A DNA stretch of 21,742 bases from Castellaniella sp. UBA6218. GTDB taxonomy: Bacteria > Pseudomonadota > Gammaproteobacteria > Burkholderiales > Burkholderiaceae_B. The DNA is taken from assembly GCA_002421865.1 (NCBI GenBank), contig DISE01000039.1, positions 1-21,742 of the forward strand, in the 5' to 3' direction. The notes beneath the pieces were generated by a model. The model did no database searches, was not told where the DNA came from, and was given only the letters and a program-made list of their open reading frames with translations. This document shows, piece after piece, positions 14,015 through 21,742 of the stretch (position 1 is the stretch's first letter; the number at the start of each line of letters is the position of its first letter). Position numbers and translations under genes: made by a program.

Positions 14015-15511
14015 ATGGAATTTAGCACATCGACGTCGGCATCCCTGCACACGCTGAAGACCCAGGCTCTGGCCGTGGGCGTGTTCCAGGATGGCGTCCT
14101 GAGCCCCGCCGCCGACGCCCTGGATCAGGCGTCCAAAGGCGCGATCCGGGCCGTCGTCAAGGCGGAACTCGACGCCGCACCCGGCGCCATCCTGACGCTG
14201 CACGCGCCCGCCGGCATCACCGCCGAACGAGTCATTCTACTCGGCCTGGGCGCCCAGGACCGCCTTTCGGCGGCCACCCTGGCGCGCGCCCACGAGACCC
14301 TGGCCGCCTATTGCGTGCGCGCCGGACTGGGCCACGCGGTTTCCACCCTGTGCGCCCTGCCTTGCGCGGACGCCGACGTCGCCGATTGCGCCCGCGCGGC
14401 GGCCCGGCTGGTCAGCGCGGCCACCTACCGCTACGACGCCACTTTCAGCAAGTCCAAACCCGCCGCCAAGCTGCGCGCCTTCGTCCTGCATCTGGGCCGG
14501 GCCCAGGCCGCCCGGGCCCGCGCGGGCCTGGACCAGGGCGCGGCCATCGGCGCGGGCATGAACCTGGCCCGCCTGCTGGGCGACCTGCCCCCCAATATCT
14601 GCACTCCCTCCTACTTGGGCAAGACGGCGCGCGGACTGGCCAAACAGTTCAAGACCCTGAAGGCCGAGGTCCTGGACCAGAAAAAGATCGAAGCCCTGAA
14701 GATGGGCTCTTTCCTGTCGGTGGCGCGCGGCTCGGCCGAACCGCCGGCCTTCATCGTCCTGCGCCACACCCCGGCCGCGGCCCCGGCCCGCAAGGCCGCC
14801 CCCATCGTGCTGGTGGGCAAGGGCATCACCTTCGACGCCGGCGGCATCTCCCTCAAGCCCGGCCCCGGCATGGATGAAATGAAATACGACATGTGCGGCG
14901 CCGCCAGCGTGCTGGGCACGATGCGCGCCGTGGCCGAACTGAACCTGCCGCGCGAGGTCATCGGCATCGTCCCCAGCTGCGAAAACCTGCCCAGCGGCAC
15001 CGCCAACAAACCCGGCGACATCGTCACCAGCATGTCGGGCCGCACCATCGAGATCCTCAACACCGACGCCGAAGGCCGCCTGATCCTGTGCGATGCGCTG
15101 ACCTACGCGGAACGCTTCAAGCCCGCCGCCGTGATCGACGTCGCCACACTGACCGGCGCCTGCGTGATCGCTCTGGGCCACGTCAACAGCGGGCTGTTCA
15201 CCCAGGACGAAACCCTGGCGGCGGACCTGCTCGCCGCCGGCCGCCAGGCGCTCGACCCGGCCTGGCGCCTGCCCCTTGAGGACGCCTACCAGGACCAGCT
15301 GAAATCCAATTTCGCCGACATGGCCAACATCGGCGGCCGGCCCGCCGGATCGGTCACCGCCGCCTGCTTCCTGTCCCGTTTCACCGGAAAATATCCCTGG
15401 GCGCACCTGGACATCGCGGGCACGGCCTGGCTCGAGGGCAAACAGAAGGGCGCCACCGGCCGCCCCGTGCCCCTGCTGGTCGGCTACCTGCTGGGGCAAT
15501 GCCAGGCATGA
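14015..15511 (+). CDS. pepA: Leucyl aminopeptidase (M17 family)
   Basis: Cytoplasmic hexameric metallopeptidase that removes N-terminal residues from peptides; in E. coli it also binds DNA as an accessory factor. The 498 residues match the family. The two-metal site is intact: Lys269 and Asp274 in GKGITFDAGG, Asp292 in KYDMCGA, Asp351 and Glu353 in the signature NTDAEGRL, with Arg355 beside them. Each lies one position before the E. coli numbering I recall. AAGGAAAACGA precedes the ATG. The 59-bp gap to lptF must hold both divergent promoters; I could not assign hexamers. holC follows, an order shared with many proteobacteria. Confidence 0.95.
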   Translation: MEFSTSTSASLHTLKTQALAVGVFQDGVLSPAADALDQASKGAIRAVVKAELDAAPGAILTLHAPAGITAERVILLGLGAQDRLSAATLARAHETLAAYCVRAGLGHAVSTLCALPCADADVADCARAAARLVSAATYRYDATFSKSKPAAKLRAFVLHLGRAQAARARAGLDQGAAIGAGMNLARLLGDLPPNICTPSYLGKTARGLAKQFKTLKAEVLDQKKIEALKMGSFLSVARGSAEPPAFIVLRHTPAAAPARKAAPIVLVGKGITFDAGGISLKPGPGMDEMKYDMCGAASVLGTMRAVAELNLPREVIGIVPSCENLPSGTANKPGDIVTSMSGRTIEILNTDAEGRLILCDALTYAERFKPAAVIDVATLTGACVIALGHVNSGLFTQDETLAADLLAAGRQALDPAWRLPLEDAYQDQLKSNFADMANIGGRPAGSVTAACFLSRFTGKYPWAHLDIAGTAWLEGKQKGATGRPVPLLVGYLLGQCQA

Positions 15512-15569
15512 GCGCACCCGGACGGCCCAAGCGCGAACGCCGGATAGCGCGGCACGGGGGCATGGTCCG

Positions 15570-16031
15570 GTGAGCCGGGTGGATTTCGCCTACGGCGCGG
15601 CCCACCGTTTGCGCATGGCCTGCGGCACGGCGGCGCGCCACGTCGGCGCGGGCCGCCGGCTGCTGGTCTACTGCACCGACGAGCGCCGCCTGCGGCGCTT
15701 CGACGCCTTGCTCTGGGAATTCGAGCCGGCCAGCTTCATTCCTCATGTCCTGGCCGACGATCCCCTGGCCGACCAGGCCGATGTGGTCATGGTCGCAGAC
15801 GCCGCGACCCTGAGCCGTACACCGCCCCTGGGCTGGCTGCTCAACCTGGACCTGGACTGCCCCCCGGACGCCGGACGATTCGAGCGCATCCTGGAAATCG
15901 TCTCCAGTCACGAAGCCGACATCCAGGCCGCCCGCAGACGCTGGGCCTTGTACCAGCAGGCCGGTCATGATGTGCGGGGCCACCGCCTGCCCGCCGACCA
16001 TCCCGCCGGCGGGAACCATCGTGGCGCTTGA
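15570..16031 (+). CDS. holC: DNA polymerase III subunit chi
   Basis: Accessory clamp-loader subunit that links DNA polymerase III to single-strand-binding protein, 153 residues. The family pattern is visible as LVYCTDERRLRRFDALLWEF followed by SFIPHVLADD and ADVVMVAD. Placement right after pepA is the conserved order in proteobacteria and strengthens the call. The start is GTG at 15570; the nearby ATG at 15562 is out of frame and quickly meets a stop. The 58-bp gap from pepA suggests a common transcript. The C-terminal about 25 residues are rich in Gly, His and Pro and not family-typical. Confidence 0.85.
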   Translation: MSRVDFAYGAAHRLRMACGTAARHVGAGRRLLVYCTDERRLRRFDALLWEFEPASFIPHVLADDPLADQADVVMVADAATLSRTPPLGWLLNLDLDCPPDAGRFERILEIVSSHEADIQAARRRWALYQQAGHDVRGHRLPADHPAGGNHRGA

Positions 16032-16097
16032 GTGTCCAATGTCATGAACCGCCATGCCGGGCCCATCCGGAATGGCCCGGATCGATGCCACTTTACA

Positions 16098-16127
16098 TGG
16101 ACGACATCGTTCAGCTTGTTGTAAGAT
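16098..16127 (+). promoter_or_regulatory. Weak candidate promoter for the BI-1/YccA family gene
   Basis: TGGACG (16098-16103) and TAAGAT (16122-16127) are separated by 18 bases and each match consensus at 4 of 6 positions. The position, 55 bases before the ATG, is reasonable. Confidence 0.3.
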
Positions 16128-16182
16128 TGAAATGATTCCGGCCAGTGCCCCGCACCGGCCCCACGCACCACAGGAAACCGCC

Positions 16183-16884
16183 ATGTCCGACTTCCGCCAC
16201 ACCCTTCCCGACACCGGCGCCTATGCCGCCCCGGCCGCCGCCCGCAACCGCGTCCTGCGCAACACCTACTGGCTGCTCGCGCTGTCGCTGATTCCCACGG
16301 TCCTGGGGGCCGCCGTCGGCCTGACCTTCGGCATGAACCAGGTCATGGCCACCAGCCCCGGCATCAGCACACTGGTGTTCCTGGTGGGCGCCATCGGTCT
16401 GATGTTCATGATCGAGCGCAACAAGAACTCCTCGCTGGGCGTCGCCCTGCTGCTGGGGTTCACTTTCTTCATGGGCCTGATGCTGTCGCGCCTGCTGGGC
16501 CACGTCCTGGGCATGGGCAACGGCGCCCAGCTCATCATGCTGGCCTTCGGCGGCACGGCGGCGGTCTTCGGCGTCATGGCCGCAGTCGCCACGACCACAA
16601 AACGCGACTTCACCCACCTCCAGAAATTCCTGTTCGTGGGCGTGGTGCTGCTGATCGTGGCGTCGCTGGCCAACATGTTCTTCCAGATCCCGGCCCTGAT
16701 GCTGACGCTGTCGGTGCTGGCCATCGGCATCTTCTCGGCCTTCCTGCTGGTCGACCTGCAGCGTATCGTCCAGGGCGGCGAAACCAACTACGTGTCCGCC
16801 ACGCTGGCCGTCTACCTGGACCTGTACAACATCTTCGCCAACCTGCTGATGCTGCTGGGCATCTTCGGCGGCAACCGCGAATAG
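16183..16884 (+). CDS. Bax inhibitor-1/YccA family integral membrane protein
   Basis: A 233-residue inner-membrane protein with about seven hydrophobic segments, at roughly 28-50, 60-78, 84-106, 115-137, 147-168, 171-193 and 207-229. Family landmarks are RNTYWLLALSL at the start of the first segment and the C-terminal LYLDLYNIFANLLMLLGIFGG pattern (in parts). In E. coli the homologue YccA modulates the membrane protease FtsH; the exact role here is unknown. The ATG at 16183 has ACAGGA upstream. The reading frame is open further upstream to 16054, but that part is untranslated-looking. It is monocistronic with its own terminator. Confidence 0.9.
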   Translation: MSDFRHTLPDTGAYAAPAAARNRVLRNTYWLLALSLIPTVLGAAVGLTFGMNQVMATSPGISTLVFLVGAIGLMFMIERNKNSSLGVALLLGFTFFMGLMLSRLLGHVLGMGNGAQLIMLAFGGTAAVFGVMAAVATTTKRDFTHLQKFLFVGVVLLIVASLANMFFQIPALMLTLSVLAIGIFSAFLLVDLQRIVQGGETNYVSATLAVYLDLYNIFANLLMLLGIFGGNRE

Positions 16885-16906
16885 CCTTTCCAGGCGATCG
16901 AACATC

Positions 16907-16934
16907 AAGGCGGGCCGAAAGGCCCGCTTTTTTT
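16907..16934 (+). terminator. Rho-independent terminator after BI-1/YccA gene
   Basis: A 7-bp GC stem (GCGGGCC at 16910-16916 with GGCCCGC at 16921-16927) closes a GAAA tetraloop and is followed by seven T residues. It begins 23 bases past the stop codon. Flanking A and G bases can pair with the first T residues and extend the stem. Confidence 0.92.
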
Positions 16935-16947
16935 CCGCTGTCTGGCG

Positions 16948-17832
16948 TCAGCCCAGTCCTCTGGAACGCATCTTCTTCGCCCCCTCGGCTGCCACCAGGC
17001 CCACCGCAATCCAGATCGGCACATAAGTCAGCCACTGGGCCGCAGCCACGGGTTCCCCCATCAGCAAGAACGCCACCCAGAACAACAGCATGGGCTCCAC
17101 GTAGCTCAGCAGTCCGAACAGGGACAGGGGCAGCATGCGGCTGGCCGCCAGATACATCGACAGCGACACCGCGCTCAGCAGGCCCAGCAGGGGCACCTGC
17201 AGGATCAGGCGCGGATGGGCGGCGAACAACCGCACGGCCTCGCCGGCCTGGGCCTGAAGGATAAGGATGGCCGCCGGCAGCAGAAAAAACATGTCAAACC
17301 ACAGGCTGGTCAGCGCGTCGATCCGCAGCCGCCGGCGCAGCATGAAATACGGCGGATACCCAAGGGCCACCAGGAGCGTGGTCCAGGACACCGTCCCCAG
17401 CCGCCACCACTCATGCCCGACGCCCAGGGCGGCGAACGCCACCGCCCAGGCCTGCCAGGCGCTGAGCCGTTCGCGATAGAACAGCCGCCCGACCAGCACC
17501 ATCACCAGCGGCAGCAGAAAATAGCCCATGGACACGTTCAGCGCATGGCCGTGCAACGGCGCCCACACGAACAGCCACAGCTGGACCCCCAGCAGGAGCG
17601 AGCACACGACCATGGCCGCGAGAAAGCGGCCCCGGGAGAAATCCCGCGCGACCTGGCGTACCGCCCCCCAGCCGCGCGCGCGCTGCACCACCAGCGCCAG
17701 CATCGGCAGCCCCATCAGAATCCGCCAGGCGAACACGATATCGCCATCGAAGGGCCGCATCAGCGTCGCGTAGTAGTACAAGGTGGCGAACAGCGCCGAG
17801 GACGCCACCGACAGGAGAATGCCTTTTTTCAT
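16948..17832 (-). CDS. rarD: RarD-type EamA family transporter
   Basis: A 294-residue inner-membrane protein of the drug/metabolite transporter superfamily with about ten membrane segments in two EamA halves. It aligns by eye with E. coli RarD (296 residues): WLFVWAPLHGHALNVSMGYFLLPLVMVLVG corresponds, in parts, to its NWLLFIWAVNNH and SLGYFINPLVNIVLG regions. The substrate is unknown. The ATG at 17832 is 14 bases after the recO stop. A longer open frame up to 18252 overlaps recO and was rejected. No strong ribosome binding site is present, so translation may depend on upstream ribosomes. It probably shares the lepA-recO transcript. The place is often held by pdxJ in related genomes. Confidence 0.82.
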   Translation of the reverse strand: MKKGILLSVASSALFATLYYYATLMRPFDGDIVFAWRILMGLPMLALVVQRARGWGAVRQVARDFSRGRFLAAMVVCSLLLGVQLWLFVWAPLHGHALNVSMGYFLLPLVMVLVGRLFYRERLSAWQAWAVAFAALGVGHEWWRLGTVSWTTLLVALGYPPYFMLRRRLRIDALTSLWFDMFFLLPAAILILQAQAGEAVRLFAAHPRLILQVPLLGLLSAVSLSMYLAASRMLPLSLFGLLSYVEPMLLFWVAFLLMGEPVAAAQWLTYVPIWIAVGLVAAEGAKKMRSRGLG

Positions 17833-17846
17833 CGGGTCACGAGGAC

Positions 17847-18437
17847 TCAGTAGCGCTGCAGGTCCATCAGCACCTGGCGCGTGCGCAGAGGCGCGTCCAG
17901 CAGTTCGTCCAGACGTTCCCGCAGCGCCTGGCGCAGCGACGGTCCGGCGCCCGCCTGCTCGAAGTCCGGCATCGGGGCGTCCAGCCCGTAGCCGGCCTGC
18001 TCGAGCAACAGCCATTCGAAGCGGCGCAGCACGGCGGCATGAGGGCGTTCCCTCATCTCGGCCAGCACGTCCAGCGCGGCCTCGTACGCATCGAACACAC
18101 CCGGATGCGGATCCTCGCGCGCCAGCAGGCGCAGGATCAGTTCGTTCATGTACCAGCCCGACATCATTGCCCGGCCGTCCAGCAGTCGCACCGGACCGGA
18201 TTCGGCGCGCGTCAGCGTACGGACCTCGGCCGAGCCGGTCCAGGACAACCACAGCGGCTGGAAGCCGACCAGTACCGGACGCAAGGCGGAATAAGGGCGT
18301 TTCGCGCCCTTGGCCACCAGCGCGACGCAGCCGTGGTCACGGGTGAAGGCCTGTACGATCAGGGAAGTTTCACGCCAGGGGCTGGCGTGCAGCACGTAGC
18401 CGCGCGCATCCAGGATGCGCTGGCCGCGTCTACTCAT
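17847..18437 (-). CDS. recO: DNA repair protein RecO, short form
   Basis: Recombination mediator that works with RecR (and RecF) to load RecA on SSB-coated single-stranded DNA. It has 196 residues; E. coli RecO has 242. The N-terminal OB-fold is intact, opening with GYVLHASPWRETSLIVQAFTRDHG in parts and LVAKGAKRP. The helical part with LRRFEWLLLEQAGYGLD is present. After GYGLD the chain passes quickly to LRQALRERLDELL and ends VLMDLQRY, so the segment that in many RecO proteins carries a Cys4 zinc site is missing. Only one Cys exists in the protein. The ATG at 18437 overlaps the era stop by eight bases. The start was chosen because the open frame upstream (to 18557) lies inside era. Confidence 0.88.
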   Translation of the reverse strand: MSRRGQRILDARGYVLHASPWRETSLIVQAFTRDHGCVALVAKGAKRPYSALRPVLVGFQPLWLSWTGSAEVRTLTRAESGPVRLLDGRAMMSGWYMNELILRLLAREDPHPGVFDAYEAALDVLAEMRERPHAAVLRRFEWLLLEQAGYGLDAPMPDFEQAGAGPSLRQALRERLDELLDAPLRTRQVLMDLQRY

Positions 18438-19323
18438 AGCCCAGTTCCCGCAGGGCCGCCTCGCGATCCGACCAGCCCTTGCGGACCTTGATATAGACGT
18501 CCAGGAAAACCGGCTTTTCGAGCAGTTTGACAATGTCCTGGCGGGCTTCGGTGGCAATGCGCTTCATGTGCTGCCCGCCCGCCCCCAGCAGGATGGGCCG
18601 GTGGCTGTCGCGTTCGATCACGATGCAGGCCGCGATGCGCGCGCCTTCCGCGTTTTCTTCCCATTGTTCGATGACCACGGTGCAGCCGTAGGGCAGCTCG
18701 TCGCCGACCAGGCGGAAGATCTTTTCCCGGATCAGCTCGGCCGCCAGGAAACGCAATGGCCGGTCCGTCAGGGTGTCGGCTTCGAACAGGTGCTCGCCTT
18801 CCGGCAGGTGGCGCGCGATCTCCTGGACCAGAACGTCGAGCTGCACGTCGCGCAACGCGCTGACCGGCACCACGGCCGCATAGGGGAATTGCTCCATCAG
18901 GCGCGACACGTAAGCAAACAGCGCGTTCTTGTCCTTGACCGCGTCGACCTTGTTCACCGCCAGGATGACCGGTCGGTTCTTCGGCAGCAGCGGCACCACG
19001 CCAGCGTCGCCCGCCGACCATTTCCCGGCCTCGACCACGTGGATCACGACATCGACTTCGGCCAGGGCCTGGGTGACCACCCGGTTCATCATGCGGTTCA
19101 TGGCGCCGCCATGCCGCGTCTGGAAGCCCGGCGTGTCGACGAAGACGAACTGGTCCCGATCGCGCGTCAGCACGCCGTGGATGCGGTGGCGGGTGGTCTG
19201 GGCCTTGCGCGAGACGATGGACAGTTTGGCCCCGACCAGGGCATTGCCCAAGGTGGACTTGCCCACGTTGGGACGGCCCACGATGGCGACGAAACCGCAA
19301 CGGCTGGGGCTGGTAGCGTTCAT
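18430..19323 (-). CDS. era: GTPase Era
   Basis: Essential GTPase that binds 16S rRNA near its 3' end and helps 30S maturation. The 297 residues include G1 GRPNVGKST (16-24), the AQTTRHRIHG switch region, G3 DTPG (63-66), G4 NKVD (124-127) and G5 SAL (155-157). The C-terminal KH domain carries GAGGQHMKRI at 247-256. The ATG at 19323 overlaps the rnc stop as ATGA, and the stop overlaps recO by eight bases. An open frame extending to 19533 lies inside rnc and is not used. Confidence 0.97.
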   Translation of the reverse strand: MNATSPSRCGFVAIVGRPNVGKSTLGNALVGAKLSIVSRKAQTTRHRIHGVLTRDRDQFVFVDTPGFQTRHGGAMNRMMNRVVTQALAEVDVVIHVVEAGKWSAGDAGVVPLLPKNRPVILAVNKVDAVKDKNALFAYVSRLMEQFPYAAVVPVSALRDVQLDVLVQEIARHLPEGEHLFEADTLTDRPLRFLAAELIREKIFRLVGDELPYGCTVVIEQWEENAEGARIAACIVIERDSHRPILLGAGGQHMKRIATEARQDIVKLLEKPVFLDVYIKVRKGWSDREAALRELGYE

Positions 19324-20099
19324 TTCTTGTCCTGTTCCTTCTGGCCCTTGGGCGTGTCCTGCGCCACGGCCACGGGCAGGGATAACTGGGCCGGCTTGCG
19401 GCGGCGCGATGCCCGGCGCGCGGGCCCCAGGGCTTCGATGGCGACGATCGCCTGACCGGCGGCGGCCTGTTCGGCCGCACGGCGGCTGCTTCCCGAGGCC
19501 TGCGCCCGGATGCCGAGCGGGGCGATTTCGCACACCACGTCGAACATCTGGTCGTGGGCGGCCCCCCGGGTGGCGACGACCTCGTAATGCGGCAAGGGAT
19601 GGCCGCGTCCCTGGACGAGTTCCTGCAGCAGGGTCTTGGGATCCTTGCCGAAGGTGCGCAGATCGATGTGCGCCAGGATCGGGCGGTACAGGCGTTCGAT
19701 GACGCGGCTGATTTCCGGATAGCCGCCGTCCAGGTAGACGGCTCCGAAGATGGCCTCCAGCGCGTCGGCCAGGATCGAAGGCCGGCGGAAGCCGCCGCTT
19801 TTCAGTTCGCCCTCGCCCAGGCGCAAATGGACCGACAGGGAAAGTTTCTGGGCGATGTCGGCCAGCGCGGACTGCTTGACCAGGTTCGAACGCACCCGCG
19901 ACAGGTCGCCCTCGTCCATTTCGGCGTGCTCGGCGAACAGCAGCGTGGAGACGACGAAATTCAGCACGGAATCCCCCAGGAACTCCAGGCGCTCGTTGTG
20001 CGGCATGCCATGGCTGCGGTGGGTCAGGGCCCGCTCCAGCAGGGCCGCGTCCCGAAAACGGTAGTCCAGGGCGGACTGCAGGGAGTCCAGGGAAGTCAT
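19320..20099 (-). CDS. rnc: Ribonuclease III
   Basis: Double-strand-specific endoribonuclease for rRNA processing and mRNA turnover. The 259 residues comprise an RNase III domain with signature NERLEFLGDSVL (35-46), catalytic residues Asp43 and Glu115, and a dsRNA-binding domain at about 152-222 containing DPKTLLQELVQGRG. A basic tail of about 37 residues (RRASRRRKPAQLSLP) follows, longer than in E. coli RNase III (226). The ATG at 20099 shares its A with the lepB stop in TAATG, and the stop overlaps era. Confidence 0.96.
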   Translation of the reverse strand: MTSLDSLQSALDYRFRDAALLERALTHRSHGMPHNERLEFLGDSVLNFVVSTLLFAEHAEMDEGDLSRVRSNLVKQSALADIAQKLSLSVHLRLGEGELKSGGFRRPSILADALEAIFGAVYLDGGYPEISRVIERLYRPILAHIDLRTFGKDPKTLLQELVQGRGHPLPHYEVVATRGAAHDQMFDVVCEIAPLGIRAQASGSSRRAAEQAAAGQAIVAIEALGPARRASRRRKPAQLSLPVAVAQDTPKGQKEQDKK

Positions 20100-20986
20100 T
20101 ACTCGAATCCGCCGATCCGGCTCGGCGAGCCGAAGTTCATCCAGATGAAGAAGGCGCGGCCGACGATGTTGCGGTCGGGCACGAAGCCCCAGTAGCGGCT
20201 GTCCAGGCTATTGTCGCGGTTGTCGCCCATCATGAAGTAATGGCCGGCCGGCACCGTGCAGCGCACCCCGTCGGGCAGATAGGTGCACGCCTGGAAATCC
20301 GGAAAGCGCGTGATCGGCATCAGATCTTGCGGCGCCTGAGTGTTCAACAGGATGCGGTGCGACACGTCGCCCAACTGTTCTCGGTATTGCCCCACGTAGA
20401 CCGCGCGGTCGGGTTCGTAGTAGTCGCCGTCGCGACTGCGCGGGACCGGCGTGCCGTTGATCGACAGGACCTTGCCGCGATATTCGATCACATCGCCCGG
20501 TACCCCGACCACCCGCTTGATGTAGTCTACCGAAGGATCGACCGGATAGCGGAAGACGACCACGTCGCCGCGCTGCGGCGAACCCAGATCGAGGATCTTG
20601 CGGTCGATCACCGGCAGACGCAGGCCGTATTCGTACTTGTTCACCAGGATCAGGTCGCCGTTCTCCAGCGTCGGCAGCATGGAGCCCGACGGAATCCGGA
20701 AAGGTTCGACCACGAAGGAACGCAGCACGAATACGAACAGGATCACCGGGAAGAAACTGACGCAGTATTCCACCCACCAGGACGGGCGATTGGCCCGTTC
20801 ATAAGCTTGCTCGCATTCGACCCGCAGGGCGTCCGGATCAAGCCCGGCCGCGTTGTTGCGGCAGGCCTGAGCGGCGGCCTCGGCGCGGGCGCGGCGCCGG
20901 CCGCGCAGAACCCCGACATCCAGCAACCAGACCAGGCCCGTCACGACCAGCGCTACGAACAGCAACAGGGCGAAATCCCAACTCAT
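20099..20986 (-). CDS. lepB: Signal peptidase I
   Basis: Inner-membrane serine protease that removes Sec/Tat signal peptides on the periplasmic side; 295 residues. Two membrane segments are visible (about 5-26 and 73-92), separated by a basic cytoplasmic loop. The catalytic Ser102 lies in RIPSGSM and the general-base Lys157 in VDYIKRVVGVPGD. The box GDNRDNSLDSRYWGFVP is intact near the C-terminus. AAAGGA precedes the ATG, 13 bases after the lepA stop. The order lepA-lepB-rnc-era is widely conserved. Confidence 0.96.
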   Translation of the reverse strand: MSWDFALLLFVALVVTGLVWLLDVGVLRGRRRARAEAAAQACRNNAAGLDPDALRVECEQAYERANRPSWWVEYCVSFFPVILFVFVLRSFVVEPFRIPSGSMLPTLENGDLILVNKYEYGLRLPVIDRKILDLGSPQRGDVVVFRYPVDPSVDYIKRVVGVPGDVIEYRGKVLSINGTPVPRSRDGDYYEPDRAVYVGQYREQLGDVSHRILLNTQAPQDLMPITRFPDFQACTYLPDGVRCTVPAGHYFMMGDNRDNSLDSRYWGFVPDRNIVGRAFFIWMNFGSPSRIGGFE

Positions 20987-20999
20987 GCGGCGTCCTTTC

Positions 21000-21742
21000 T
21001 CATTTGTCCTCGACCTGCAGGACGGCCAGGAAGGCTTCCTGCGGGATTTCGACGTTGCCGACCTGCTTCATGCGTTTCTTGCCGGCTTTCTGCTTTTCGA
21101 GCAATTTCTTTTTACGCGTGATGTCGCCGCCGTAACACTTGGCCAGCACGTTCTTGCGCAAGGCCTTGACGTTTTCACGGGCGACGACTTCCGCCCCGAT
21201 GGCGGCCTGGATGGCGATGTCGAACATCTGGCGCGGAATCAGGCCGCGCATGCGCGTGACCACGTCCCGTCCCCGGGGACGGGCATTGGCGCGGTGCACA
21301 ATCATGGACAAGGCATCGACCCGGTCGCCGTTGATCAGCAGATCCACGCGCACCACGTCGGCCACGCGGTATTCCTTGAACTCGTAATCCATGGAGGCAT
21401 AGCCGCGCGACACGGATTTCAGGCGATCGAAGAAGTCCAGCACGATCTCCGCCAGCGGGATCTCGTAGCGCAGGTGCACCTGGCGGCCATGGTAGCTCAT
21501 GTCCAGTTGCACGCCGCGCTTGGCCGTGCACAGCGACATGACCGGCCCCACGTATTCCTGGGGCATGAACAGCGTGACGTTCATGACAGGTTCGCGGATT
21601 TCCTGGATGTTGCCGACTTCGGGCATGCGCGAAGGGCTGTCCACCCTCAGCAGCGTGCCGTCGCGGTGCAGGACCTCGTAGACCACCGACGGCGCGGTGG
21701 TGATGATGTCCATGTCGAATTCGCGCTCCAGCCGCTCCTGGA
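21000..21742 (-). CDS. lepA: Elongation factor 4 (LepA), N-terminal part outside window
   Basis: Translational GTPase that acts on the ribosome during stress and initiation/biogenesis. Only the C-terminal about 247 of roughly 597 residues are here; the frame stays open to the right edge, reading QERLEREFD before the first internal Met. EF4-specific segments include ITTAPSVVYEV, the domain V part with PVMNVTLFMPQEYVG, and the unique C-terminal domain with REVKALRKNV-like RENVKALRKNVLAKCYGGD. KKKLLEKQKAGKKRMK and the end FLAVLQVEDK follow. The GTPase domain cannot be checked. It is the first visible gene of the lepA-lepB-rnc-era-recO cluster. Confidence 0.96.
   Translation of the reverse strand, partial: QERLEREFDMDIITTAPSVVYEVLHRDGTLLRVDSPSRMPEVGNIQEIREPVMNVTLFMPQEYVGPVMSLCTAKRGVQLDMSYHGRQVHLRYEIPLAEIVLDFFDRLKSVSRGYASMDYEFKEYRVADVVRVDLLINGDRVDALSMIVHRANARPRGRDVVTRMRGLIPRQMFDIAIQAAIGAEVVARENVKALRKNVLAKCYGGDITRKKKLLEKQKAGKKRMKQVGNVEIPQEAFLAVLQVEDK

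Noticed and set aside
16057..16080. Hairpin CCGGGCC/GGCCCGG after holC as a terminator
   Set aside because: The 7-bp stem has a 10-base loop and no T tract on either strand, so termination cannot be supported.

Overview
The window reads as chromosomal DNA of a GC-rich betaproteobacterium. Protein character and gene content fit Burkholderiales, family Alcaligenaceae (Bordetella/Achromobacter/Castellaniella-like). This placement rests on recognising protein families, not on a search. Coding density is high. I see no tRNA, rRNA, CRISPR array, insertion sequence, phage gene or toxin-antitoxin pair. AT-rich DNA is confined to a few promoter regions.

Left part (1-3290): the 5' two thirds of a propionyl-CoA synthetase gene (prpE) runs off the left edge. 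Divergent from it is an NlpC/P60 cell-wall hydrolase lipoprotein with an unusual basic pentapeptide-repeat tail and a clear terminator. Facing it is a small DUF2325 protein whose promoter carries a near-consensus Fur box. Middle (3291-12832): a complete five-gene branched-chain-amino-acid-type (HAAT) ABC transporter is joined by ATGA overlaps. It converges on a CysB-type LysR regulator. Next comes a two-gene unit of an orphan HAAT-type binding protein plus methylmalonate-semialdehyde dehydrogenase (mmsA). A second LysR gene diverges from that unit, and the shared promoter region holds a tandem 11-bp repeat.

Right part (12840-21742): housekeeping genes. lptF is divergent from pepA-holC, followed by a Bax-inhibitor-1/YccA family membrane protein gene and a strong terminator. 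On the minus strand a tightly packed cluster reads lepA (partial), lepB, rnc, era, recO and a RarD-type EamA transporter. It couples translation/EF4, protein export, RNA processing, ribosome assembly and recombination repair.

A functional thread links the left and middle parts. Branched-chain amino acid import, MmsA (valine to propionyl-CoA) and PrpE (propionate to propionyl-CoA) converge on propionyl-CoA. This is inference from proximity. I do not see a convincing undescribed multi-gene system. The points most worth a second look are the Fur-box/DUF2325 gene, the pentapeptide tail on the NlpC/P60 protein, the tandem repeat in the LysR/mmsA divergent promoter, and the mutually exclusive hairpins between mmsA and cysB.
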